This document shows positions 54,598 through 61,580 of a DNA stretch of 64,000 nt, one piece after another. The notes beneath the pieces were generated by a model that did not search any database, was not told where the DNA came from, and saw only the letters and a program-made list of their open reading frames with translations. The translations under genes were made by a program, and so were the position numbers. The first letter of the stretch is position 1, and each line of letters opens with the position of its first letter. Origin of the DNA: JAVDCA01 sp035293985 (GTDB lineage: Bacteria; Pseudomonadota; Alphaproteobacteria; Rhizobiales; Xanthobacteraceae); the NCBI GenBank assembly GCA_035293985.1, contig DATGLS010000008.1, forward strand, positions 62,001 to 126,000, in the 5' to 3' direction.

Positions 54598-55539
54598 TCA
54601 CTTCGCGATCAATGCTTTCGTGACGCGCTCGACCGCGCTCGGCCCGTCAGGGTCCGATGGCGCGAGGGCGGTGAATTGCTTGAAATCCGCCAATGCGCCC
54701 TGAAGGTCGTGCCTCGCTTCCAGGATCGTGCCGCGATTGTAGTAGGCGTCCGCATATCTCGGATCGGCCCGGATCGCCTGGCCGTAGTCCGCGATGGCGC
54801 GGTCGAGATCGCCCTTGGCCCGGTACACGGTGCCACGGTTGCTGTAGGCGGCCGCATATTCCGGAGCGAGCCGGATCGCCTCGCCGTAATCCGCGATGGC
54901 GCGGTCGAGGTCGCCCTTGGCCTGGTACGCCGCGCCACGGTTGTTGTAGACCTCCGCATCTTGCGGGTCGAACCGGATCGCCTGGTCGTAGTCCGCGATG
55001 GCGCGGTCGAGGTCGCCCTTCACCCGGTGCACGATGCCGCGGTTGTAGTAGGCGACGGCAAATGTCGGATCGACCCGGATCGCCTGGTCGTAATCCGCGA
55101 TGGCGCGGTCGAGGTCGCCCTTGGCCCGGTACGCCATGCCGCGGTTGCTGTAGGCGAGCGCAATCTTCGGATCGAGTCGGATAACCTCGTCGTAGTCCGC
55201 GATGGCGCGGTCGAGGTCCCCCTTCATCTGAAACGTCACGCCGCGGTTGTAGTAGACGTGCGCATTGGTCGGGTCGAGCCGGATCGCCTGGCCGAAGTCG
55301 GCGATGGCGCCGTCGAGGTCGCCCTTGTCCTTGTATTCCGCCCCGCGGTCGACGTAGAGGTCCGCAAGGTCTTTGCCGCCATACCGGCCTGCCGCGATGG
55401 CGCGCGAGCACGCCGCGATCGCGACGTCGCCCGATCCTTCCGCGCAGGTCTGATGGTCGTCCGCGGCCGCCTGCGTGGCCGAGCCGGTGAGCGCCGCCAC
55501 GGTCAAGCATGCGAGCAACCCGTATGCCGAAGAGCGCAT
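54598..55539 (-). CDS. Secreted TPR-repeat protein
   Basis: 313 residues with a Sec signal (LACLTVAALTGSATQAAA). About seven 34-residue TPR units follow from ~60; each reads close to NRGxxYxAKGDLDRAIADYDQAIRxDP. At the DNA level the units are near-identical, which indicates recent amplification. TPR domains bind protein partners. Two Cys (CAEG, CSRA) lie in the N-terminal Sel1/TPR-like part. It is likely periplasmic. The partner is unknown. Confidence 0.9.
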   Translation of the reverse strand: MRSSAYGLLACLTVAALTGSATQAAADDHQTCAEGSGDVAIAACSRAIAAGRYGGKDLADLYVDRGAEYKDKGDLDGAIADFGQAIRLDPTNAHVYYNRGVTFQMKGDLDRAIADYDEVIRLDPKIALAYSNRGMAYRAKGDLDRAIADYDQAIRVDPTFAVAYYNRGIVHRVKGDLDRAIADYDQAIRFDPQDAEVYNNRGAAYQAKGDLDRAIADYGEAIRLAPEYAAAYSNRGTVYRAKGDLDRAIADYGQAIRADPRYADAYYNRGTILEARHDLQGALADFKQFTALAPSDPDGPSAVERVTKALIAK

Positions 55540-55978
55540 CTCGTGTGGTCTCCGCAGGTTGTCCGCGAGGCGCCGGGACAGCCGATCGCTGGCCCGCGGC
55601 GCTCACCCAACCCTTTGCCGCCCTTAGTCGCGATTGCGGCGCAAATGGTTCATCGGCGAAAAGGGTCGCCGATTTCCGCGGTCACCGTCGCGGCGTCATG
55701 GCCGGGCTTGGCCCGGCCATCCACGTCTTGGCGGCCAGGAAGAAAGACGTGGATGCCCGGGCCAAGCCCGGGCATGACGGAGTGGGTCAAGGTTTTCGAA
55801 CGACCTTCGATCCGCGAAGCCAAGAAACGGGCAAGCCTGATCGCTCTTCCGTCATGACGAGCCCTGCTCCTCCGTCGACCGCGACCGGCTTCCCGACAGC
55901 GTCAGCTTGTCTGCGCTTCGCCACGCTGATCCGATTTGCCGGGGCAAATCTGCGAACCGCTTGTCGAGGGAGACAGGG
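55540..55978. other. 439-bp intergenic region containing a family D repeat
   Basis: The large palindrome at 55694-55780 is the main content. I see no gene in the rest; short frames lack start signals and known motifs. Confidence 0.5.
55694..55780. repeat. Family D palindromic repeat, full copy
   Basis: GTCATGGCCGGGCTTGGCCC + GGCCATCCACGTCTTGG is mirrored by AAGACGTGGATGCCCGGGCC + AAGCCCGGGCATGAC, giving a nearly perfect 87-bp palindrome with a ~12-bp centre. It would fold into a long hairpin in RNA. Confidence 0.75.
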
Positions 55979-56818
55979 TTATTCGCCCAGCTCGTCCGTC
56001 GGGGCTCCAATGGTCGAGAGAATCCAGTTGCGTTCCGACAATATCGGAACGATCAATTGAACAAGACTTCCGTCACACGTCGCGTTGCCGCTCCTGGGAT
56101 CCGAGACGACTCCGGAGATGATTCCATAAATCGAAATCCGTTGGCCGGTCTCGGCGTAAACCGGCCCGCCGCTGTCTCCTCGGCAAACCGCCTCGCCGTC
56201 GTTGACGGCACGGCCGAAGCGAAAGAGCGGGAGCTCGGTTCGAATCATCTGTTGCAATCGCTCGGTATGTGACTTGAGCTCGGAGAACAAGCTCATCAAG
56301 AAATCCGCGTCGGAGCGCAGGATGCGCACGCCCATCCAATCCGCTGCGCGCGCGTCGAGCAGACCCTCGCTGTAGCCCGCCGTCCTCAGGGTCTGGCCCG
56401 GCGTCAGCGGTTCGGAACTGAGCGTCGCCGGCTTCGCTCCGCAAAGCGCGGTTTGCAACCGGATCACCGCCAGATCGGGAGCGGGCCAAGGCTGCCCATC
56501 GATCGAAACCAATTTTGCGTCGGGTGGGTAGAACACGTCGTCCACGAGCGCGTGCGAACAATCGCGATAAAGCGAAGACTTCAAGATGACCAGTGACGAC
56601 AATTCGGCCGTGCAGTGGGCCGCGGTCAGCACGTAGCGGTCACCCACCAGGACTCCCGAGCAGCCGGGTCCGGAAATCTCGACAACCGAGCCGCCGACCA
56701 AATCGTCCACGGAAACCGGTTGGCCGCCGACGACGGCACGGGCGGTTGAACCGGCAAGCAAGACCGGCAGAAGAAAAAACGCAAAGATCGACTTTCTCGG
56801 CGATGTGCAGCTTGGCAT
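55979..56818 (-). CDS. Trypsin-like serine protease (S1 family), secreted
   Basis: 279 residues from ATG 56818; longer starts add a non-secretory arm. Signal peptide IFAFFLLPVLLAGSTARA with cleavage near residue 27, then VVGGQPVSVDDL, a typical mature start after cleavage. The catalytic His is in LTAAHC, Asp in PDLAVIRL and Ser in CRGDSGGPV. S1 proteases of this type act in the periplasm or outside. Cys pairs support disulfides. A signal at 56818 agrees with export. Codon use is slightly AT-richer than neighbours. Confidence 0.88.
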   Translation of the reverse strand: MPSCTSPRKSIFAFFLLPVLLAGSTARAVVGGQPVSVDDLVGGSVVEISGPGCSGVLVGDRYVLTAAHCTAELSSLVILKSSLYRDCSHALVDDVFYPPDAKLVSIDGQPWPAPDLAVIRLQTALCGAKPATLSSEPLTPGQTLRTAGYSEGLLDARAADWMGVRILRSDADFLMSLFSELKSHTERLQQMIRTELPLFRFGRAVNDGEAVCRGDSGGPVYAETGQRISIYGIISGVVSDPRSGNATCDGSLVQLIVPILSERNWILSTIGAPTDELGE

Positions 56819-57327
56819 CGCGGCGCTTCCGGATCTGCGAGGCCATTCGATGATTCCGCCTCGCAGAATGAGCCTGCCACGTGACCGGCTTCCGGTCAGT
56901 GCGTCCGGGCGCTTGACATCTCCCATTGTCCGTGCGCGCGCCGCCATGGCTGCAACGGCTGGGCGTTCCGGATGGAGCGAGAGCGCGAACTGCTTCCGGC
57001 AGGAACCGCGCTAAGCAAGCAATGCCGAGGCAACGACGGACGCTTCGTTGACCAACAGGTTCGTCAGGATACGGCCGATGATGCAAACATCGGTATTGCC
57101 GCTGCGCCGGCGAAGTCATCCTAAGACCAGGCCAGACATGACTTAGGTTGCCGCGGTCTGTCCGTCAGCCGACCATGCGGCGGTATGGCATCCATGAAGA
57201 AACGGCGCTGCGCGCTGCATCGTCGCAGCCGCCATCCAAGCCCCGAAGCCTCGAGGAACGGAAACTCGCTTCCGATCGTTTCGGCTACGTCCGGCGAGTC
57301 TCCTCCTGTGGCTTGCGGCATCGACCC
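56819..57327. other. 509-bp region with no supportable gene
   Basis: Short frames in both directions (up to ~66 codons) lack motifs and ribosome-binding sites. It may hold the promoter of the protease gene on the minus strand. Confidence 0.45.
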
Positions 57328-57525
57328 TCAGCGCTCGGTCGTCAAACGATCTCGCTCGTCCTCATGCGCGCGCAATATCTGCTGGATCGTTTGCAGCCGA
57401 CGTTGCGCGTCGGTGATGTCGTGGCCGACGGATCGCCGCCGCTCTATTTCGGCCTGCAGCCGCTCGATGCTGCGGCGGCAGTGCCCGATGGCCTCTTCGG
57501 CCTCCTCCGCCGGGTTGGATTTCAT
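57328..57525 (-). CDS. Small coiled-coil protein
   Basis: 65 residues from ATG 57525, with AGGTGG upstream. The charged, heptad-like sequence (EEAIGHCRRSIERLQAEIER, ITDAQRRLQTIQQILRAHED) should form a helical coiled coil. No signal and one Cys. Not recognised; similar short proteins are common in rhizobia. A longer in-frame extension upstream to 57780 is possible but less protein-like. Confidence 0.6.
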   Translation of the reverse strand: MKSNPAEEAEEAIGHCRRSIERLQAEIERRRSVGHDITDAQRRLQTIQQILRAHEDERDRLTTER

Positions 57526-58000
57526 GGTCGCGCCACCTGACGAACACATTTGATCAAGCGGGCGATGGTCGCTTTGTTCCCGTGACACGATCGCTCGTCG
57601 GCCAGCCGGCAACGACCACGCTGCCGTGCGGGCGCGCACGCTCAACGGACGCAATGCCGTTGGGAACACCCGGCGCTTTGCCAGCTCGGTGTCACTGAGC
57701 CCCTCATCCTGCATCAGCGTGTCGAGCTGACGCGCGATGACGTGCTTCGCGTAGTAGGCGCGGTTGCAGGCAGCTTCCATATCGCGGGCCGCAAGAGCAG
57801 ACGGAAACCATACGACAAATCGGTTCTTCGGGAATGCCCGATGCGAACCGATCGCGCGACGCTGTAGGGAAAACCCTACAACTTTTTGGCGATTATCCGA
57901 TAGATTCTACTTGCCAACGTCATTCACCACGCATAGAACAAATAGCGAACATATCCACTTCGCCGCCAATCCGGCGGCGACGACGCGAAAGGAGTTCCGC
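57526..58000. other. 475-bp region; palindrome at its centre, otherwise no gene
   Basis: An in-frame extension of the coiled-coil ORF covers the first part but its composition is poor. The perfect palindrome at 57863-57880 is the main feature; the last ~100 bp upstream of 58001 are AT-richer and probably contain a promoter. Confidence 0.45.
57863..57880. promoter_or_regulatory. Perfect palindrome TGTAGGG-AAAA-CCCTACA
   Basis: Seven-bp arms flank an AAAA loop, followed by an ACTTTTTGG stretch. It is 120 bp upstream of the gene at 58001. Could be an operator or, on RNA, a short hairpin. No regulator can be assigned. Confidence 0.45.
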
Positions 58001-58648
58001 ATGCCTACCCCCTCCCCCGACCTCGCCATCACCATCGCCGCCAACCTGCCGACACCACTCGGCTTCGCCCCGCCGTCGCTGTTTCGCGACGAGGACGCGC
58101 CACTCTACGAGGCGTTGCGCGCTCGCGTGGCCGAGACGGTGCGGCCCGCCAACGTGGTCGAGGAGATCTGGGTGCGCGAGGTCATCGAGCTCGTCTGGGA
58201 GACGGCGCGCTTGCGGCGCCAGAAGGCCGCGCTGATCAATTCGTCGGCCAAGGAAGGAATGCAGCGCCTCCTGTTCGCGCTCGGCTACGACGACGCGATC
58301 GAGCTCGCCAAGGGCTGGTTCGGGCGCGATCCTGCCGCGGTCGCCGAAGTCGAGGCGCGGCTCGCCGACGCCGGCCTCGGCATCGAGGCCGCGATGGCGC
58401 AGACCATGCGCCTCCATCTCGCCGAGTACGAGGGGATGGACCGCATGCTGCGCAGCGCCGAGGCGCGGCGCGACGCCGCCCTGCTCGCGATCGAGCGCCA
58501 CCGCGCGCACTTCGCCGACACGCTGCGCCGCGCGGCGCAAGACGCCGAGAAGGCGGTCGAGCAGGCGCCGGTCGAGGATGCCGCGTTCGAGGTGGTGCAG
58601 CCGGCGCAGCCGGCGCAGACCGGCCTCTATCCGCCGGCCGCCGGATGA
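58001..58648 (+). CDS. Uncharacterised alpha-helical protein, first of a two-gene pair
   Basis: 215 residues from ATG 58001 (GGAG upstream). No signal. Helix-rich with a central conserved-looking block, EEIWVREVIELVWETARLRRQKAALI, and a late helical region (RSAEARRDAALLAIERHRAHFADTLRRAAQ). A tail of Ala/Pro/Gln repeats (VVQPAQPAQ) ends the protein. Genes of this kind followed by an NGRKSxGPKTPAGK-type gene are widespread in alphaproteobacteria; role unknown. It lies 17 bp before the next gene. Confidence 0.75.
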   Translation: MPTPSPDLAITIAANLPTPLGFAPPSLFRDEDAPLYEALRARVAETVRPANVVEEIWVREVIELVWETARLRRQKAALINSSAKEGMQRLLFALGYDDAIELAKGWFGRDPAAVAEVEARLADAGLGIEAAMAQTMRLHLAEYEGMDRMLRSAEARRDAALLAIERHRAHFADTLRRAAQDAEKAVEQAPVEDAAFEVVQPAQPAQTGLYPPAAG

Positions 58649-58665
58649 GTTGGAGTTGAACGGGA

Positions 58666-59142
58666 ATGACGACCGCACGGGCACGCGCGAGCCGCCGCAA
58701 CGGGCGCAAGAGCCGCGGGCCGAAGACACCCGCCGGCAAGGCGATCGCGGCGCGCAACTCGCGCCGGCACGGGTTGAGGGTGCCGCTGCTCGCCGACCCG
58801 CGGGTTGCGCCCGATGTCGATGCCCTGGCGCGGCGGATCGCGACATCGGTCATCGGCAGCGACGACGATCCGCGCTGCCACGAGTTGGCCTGCCGGATCG
58901 CGGAGGCGCAGCTCGATCTCGTCCGCGTGCGCACCGCGCGACTGCCGTTCCTCGCCGCGCTCGATGAGGATCCGGCGTCAGCCGCCAAAATGGTGCCCGA
59001 GCTCCTGCGCCTCGATCGCTACGAGCGCCGCGCACTCTCGCGCCGCAAGTTCGCGGTGCGCGCCTTCGAGGACGCGGCGCTGCCGGCCGCGGCGGCGCGG
59101 CGGCATTTTGGCCGAACGAACCTAGGTCAAAAAACGAAATGA
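58666..59142 (+). CDS. Uncharacterised basic protein with RRNGRKSRGPKTPAGKA motif, second of a pair
   Basis: 158 residues. The basic N-terminus (RRNGRKSRGPKTPAGKAIA, ARNSRRHGL) is the hallmark of a widespread bacterial family with no known function. The C-terminal part contains LRLDRYERRALSRRKFAVRAFE. The highly basic start suggests nucleic acid binding. Near-identical DNA of its 3' end is repeated 175 bp further on as a non-coding fragment. Co-transcribed with 58001-58648. Confidence 0.75.
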   Translation: MTTARARASRRNGRKSRGPKTPAGKAIAARNSRRHGLRVPLLADPRVAPDVDALARRIATSVIGSDDDPRCHELACRIAEAQLDLVRVRTARLPFLAALDEDPASAAKMVPELLRLDRYERRALSRRKFAVRAFEDAALPAAAARRHFGRTNLGQKTK

Positions 59143-59473
59143 AATCAGTGCGTCGGCGACCACTGACAACGACTGAGCGACAGCGCCTCGATCGCGACGT
59201 GCCCTTGTCGCGCTGTAAGTTCGCCCTGCGCGCCTGAAGACGCGGCGCTGCCGGCCGCAGCGACGCGGAAGCATTTTGGCCGAACGAACCTAGGTCGAAA
59301 AACGAAACGAAATCAGTGTGTCGGCGCGCATCCCGGCGGCGCCGGCCGGACACCTCCGCCAGCCGGCGGGCAGCGTGATGATCATCACAGTCATGGCCGA
59401 CAGCGTGCGCGACCAACCGATGCAAGCCACTCACACCCTGTCCGCCGGATGAGCGGACGATCAGGAGGATACG
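59143..59473. other. 331-bp region consisting mostly of a duplicated gene tail
   Basis: The imperfect duplicate at 59182-59327 fills nearly half. The rest has no motif-bearing frame; a GGAGG site for the next gene is at its right end. Confidence 0.6.
59182..59327 (+). pseudogene. Degenerate duplicate of the 3' end of gene 58666-59142
   Basis: CAGCGCCTCGATCGCGACGT, GTAAGTTCGCCCTGCGCGCC, GACGCGGCGCTGCCGGCCGC, GCATTTTGGCCGAACGAACC and TAGGTCGAAAAACGAA match 59007-59158 with scattered changes; a frame-breaking TGA follows CGCGCC. It includes the shared post-stop sequence ...GAAATCAGTG. A tandem partial duplication followed by decay. Confidence 0.75.
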
Positions 59474-59827
59474 ATGCGCGTCGTCCACGTTGTTGCTGCG
59501 GTTCTGGCGTTGAGCTCATGCCTGCCGGCATCAGCCGAGGTGCGCCGTCTCAACACTTGCGATGCCATGGCGCAGATGTGCATGGCGGCGGTTCGGGACG
59601 CGGGGGAGCTCTACGTGAAGGCGGCAATCGCCGAGCAATGTCACGCAAAATGGGTCGTCTGCCAGATGCCTGCCTATGAGAAGCATTACAAGAGCTTCCT
59701 GCCCGCTTCCATGTTGCCACCGGCACGCACCTCCCCCTGGCAGACCGCTCCCGCGCCGAAGCTCTCGCCGGCGCCTTCCGTCTCACGCCTGCCCGTTGGT
59801 TCCCTCCTGCGCCTGCGCTGGCGGTGA
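59474..59827 (+). CDS. Small secreted protein with C-x6-C twin motif
   Basis: 117 residues. Signal peptide MRVVHVVAAVLALSSCLPASA. The mature part has C-x6-C (TCDAMAQMC), 19 residues, then C-x6-C (QCHAKWVVC), a helix-hairpin-like spacing with two probable disulfides. A Pro/Arg/Ser-rich tail follows. No family recognised. A GGAGG site lies upstream of the ATG. Confidence 0.65.
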   Translation: MRVVHVVAAVLALSSCLPASAEVRRLNTCDAMAQMCMAAVRDAGELYVKAAIAEQCHAKWVVCQMPAYEKHYKSFLPASMLPPARTSPWQTAPAPKLSPAPSVSRLPVGSLLRLRWR

Positions 59828-60014
59828 TCCGCAACGCTGCGATCATGTCTATCGCCTGAGGCCTAGCAAGGAATCATCGAGTTGCCATTGCTAAAGTGGC
59901 GGTGCCGAGCCGGCGCGCCGATTTGCCGGCCGCCGTTGCCTTGGCGCCGCCGCGCCGCTAATCGGTCGCACGTTGGCCGGCGGATGCGGGCCGATTTCGG
60001 CAGGACCGACCGCG

Positions 60015-61220
60015 ATGGCCTATTTCCGCAACAACACGGTCAACCTGCTCAACCTGCACTACGGCATCCACGCGCTCGCGCTCTCCGGCGGCGGCGCGTT
60101 TTTCGCCATCTACCTGCTCAAGTCCGGCGTGCCGGTGCCCGTCGTGGTCGCGGCGGTCTCGGTCATCCTGCTCGGGCGCTTCCTGATCCGTCCGAGCGTG
60201 CTGGTGCTGGCGCGGCGCGTCGGCCTCCGGCCGCTGGTGATCGCCGGCACCATCGCGTCGGCCGCGCAATATCTGCTGCTCGCCGAGGTGCACAGCGTCG
60301 GCACCGCGTTGCTCGTGCTCATCATCGTCGCGGCGATCGCCGACACTTATTACTGGACGTCCTACCATGCTTATTTCGCCATGTTGGGCGATGCCGAGCA
60401 CCGCGGCCACCAGGTCGGCGCGCGCGAGGCGATCGCCGCGGTGGTCGGCATCGTCGGCCCGCTCGCGACCGGCTGGGCCTTGACCGTGTTCGGTCCGCGC
60501 GCCGCGTTCGGCGGCAACGCGCTGGTGCTGCTCCTCGCCGCCCTGCCGATCGTCTGGACCCCGAACGTGAAGATCGCCTGGAAGGCGCCCGGCGTCTTCC
60601 GCGCCGCGCTGCCGGGCGTGCTCCTCTTCGCCGCCGACGGCTGGATGATCGCGGGCTACTGGTTCGTCTGGTCGATCGCGTTGTTTCTCGCGCTCGGCGA
60701 GAGCTTTTCCGCCTTCGGCGGCGCGCTCGCGCTCGCCGCGGTCGTCGGCGCGATCAGCGGGCTCGTGCTGGGGCGCCTGATCGACGCCGGCCACGGCAGC
60801 CGCGCCGCCGCGGTCGCGCTCGCGGCACTGGTCGCAACCATCACGCTGCGCGCCGCGAGCTACGGCGACGCCGCGCTCGCCGTCATCGCCAATGCGTTCG
60901 GCGCGCTCATCGTCTGCCTCTACGTACCGACGCTCGGCACCGCGATCTACAACCAGGCGAAGCGCTCGCCTTGCGCGCTGCGCTTCCACATCGCGGCGGA
61001 AGGGGGCTGGGATCTCGGCGGCGCGAGCGCCGGGCTGATCTCGGCCGTCCTGCTCTGGCTCGGCGCCCCGCTCGGCGCCTGCATCCTGCTGTCGCTGCTC
61101 GGCGCGCTTGCGGTGTACATTCTCTTGCGGCGCTACTATGCGGCGAACGCGACAGCGGTCGCGCCGGCGGCCGAGCCGATGGTGATGTCGGAGCTCGCCG
61201 GGTCGCGGCGCGAGGCTTAA
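60015..61220 (+). CDS. MFS transporter
   Basis: 401 residues from ATG 60015; the in-frame ATG at 59973 gives a hydrophilic leader unlike MFS proteins. Twelve helices, e.g. HYGIHALALSGGGAFFAIYLL, LLVLIIVAAIADTYYWTSYHAYFAMLG and LLWLGAPLGACILLSLLGALAVYILL. Loop motif HRGHQVGAREAIAAVVGIVGPLATG. Substrate unknown. A five-unit 12-bp tandem repeat starts just after its TAA stop. Confidence 0.85.
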   Translation: MAYFRNNTVNLLNLHYGIHALALSGGGAFFAIYLLKSGVPVPVVVAAVSVILLGRFLIRPSVLVLARRVGLRPLVIAGTIASAAQYLLLAEVHSVGTALLVLIIVAAIADTYYWTSYHAYFAMLGDAEHRGHQVGAREAIAAVVGIVGPLATGWALTVFGPRAAFGGNALVLLLAALPIVWTPNVKIAWKAPGVFRAALPGVLLFAADGWMIAGYWFVWSIALFLALGESFSAFGGALALAAVVGAISGLVLGRLIDAGHGSRAAAVALAALVATITLRAASYGDAALAVIANAFGALIVCLYVPTLGTAIYNQAKRSPCALRFHIAAEGGWDLGGASAGLISAVLLWLGAPLGACILLSLLGALAVYILLRRYYAANATAVAPAAEPMVMSELAGSRREA

Positions 61221-61225
61221 ATCGA

Positions 61226-61285
61226 CTTAACTCATGGCTTAACTCACGACTTAACTCACGGCTTAAGTCATGGCTCAAGTCATGC
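61226..61285. repeat. 12-bp tandem repeat, five units, just after the MFS stop codon
   Basis: CTTAACTCATGG, CTTAACTCACGA, CTTAACTCACGG, CTTAAGTCATGG and CTCAAGTCATGC are consecutive units at 61226-61285. It begins six bases beyond the TAA (61218-61220). Confidence 0.85.
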
Positions 61286-61352
61286 GAACGCCGCAATGGC
61301 AGGCATTCTCTCACGGCCGCACGCCGGCGGCCGCCGGTTTGGGAGTAAGCAT

Positions 61353-61529
61353 ATGGGCCTGCTGCTCTTGATCATCATCCTCCTCCTGCTGTTCGGAGGC
61401 GGCGGTGGTTATTACGGCTATCGTCGCGGCTACTACGGCGGCGGCGGGCACGGCCTGATCTGGCTCATCGTGATCGTGATCATTCTCCTGGTGTTCTTCC
61501 ACGGCGGCCATTTCCACCGGCATTTCTAG
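61353..61529 (+). CDS. Small Gly/Tyr-rich membrane protein
   Basis: 58 residues starting MGLLLLIIILLLLFGGGGGYY. Two hydrophobic stretches (N-terminal and LIWLIVIVIILLVFF) flank a Gly/Tyr/Arg-rich linker; the C-terminus is His-rich (HGGHFHRHF). GGGAG precedes the ATG. Such proteins are common in rhizobia; their role is unknown. Confidence 0.75.
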   Translation: MGLLLLIIILLLLFGGGGGYYGYRRGYYGGGGHGLIWLIVIVIILLVFFHGGHFHRHF

Positions 61530-61580
61530 AATACTTCGCCAACCTCGATTATCCTCGGGTACCGCCCGCCCCGCGGGCGT

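Noticed and set aside
54407..54703. 98-codon plus-strand frame
   Set aside because: No ribosome-binding site, overlaps the end of the TPR gene, no motif.
57121..57321. 66-codon minus-strand frame
   Set aside because: No start signal and no motif.
61226..61285. 12-bp repeats considered as an attachment site or iteron origin
   Set aside because: No replication or integrase gene nearby and units vary too much.
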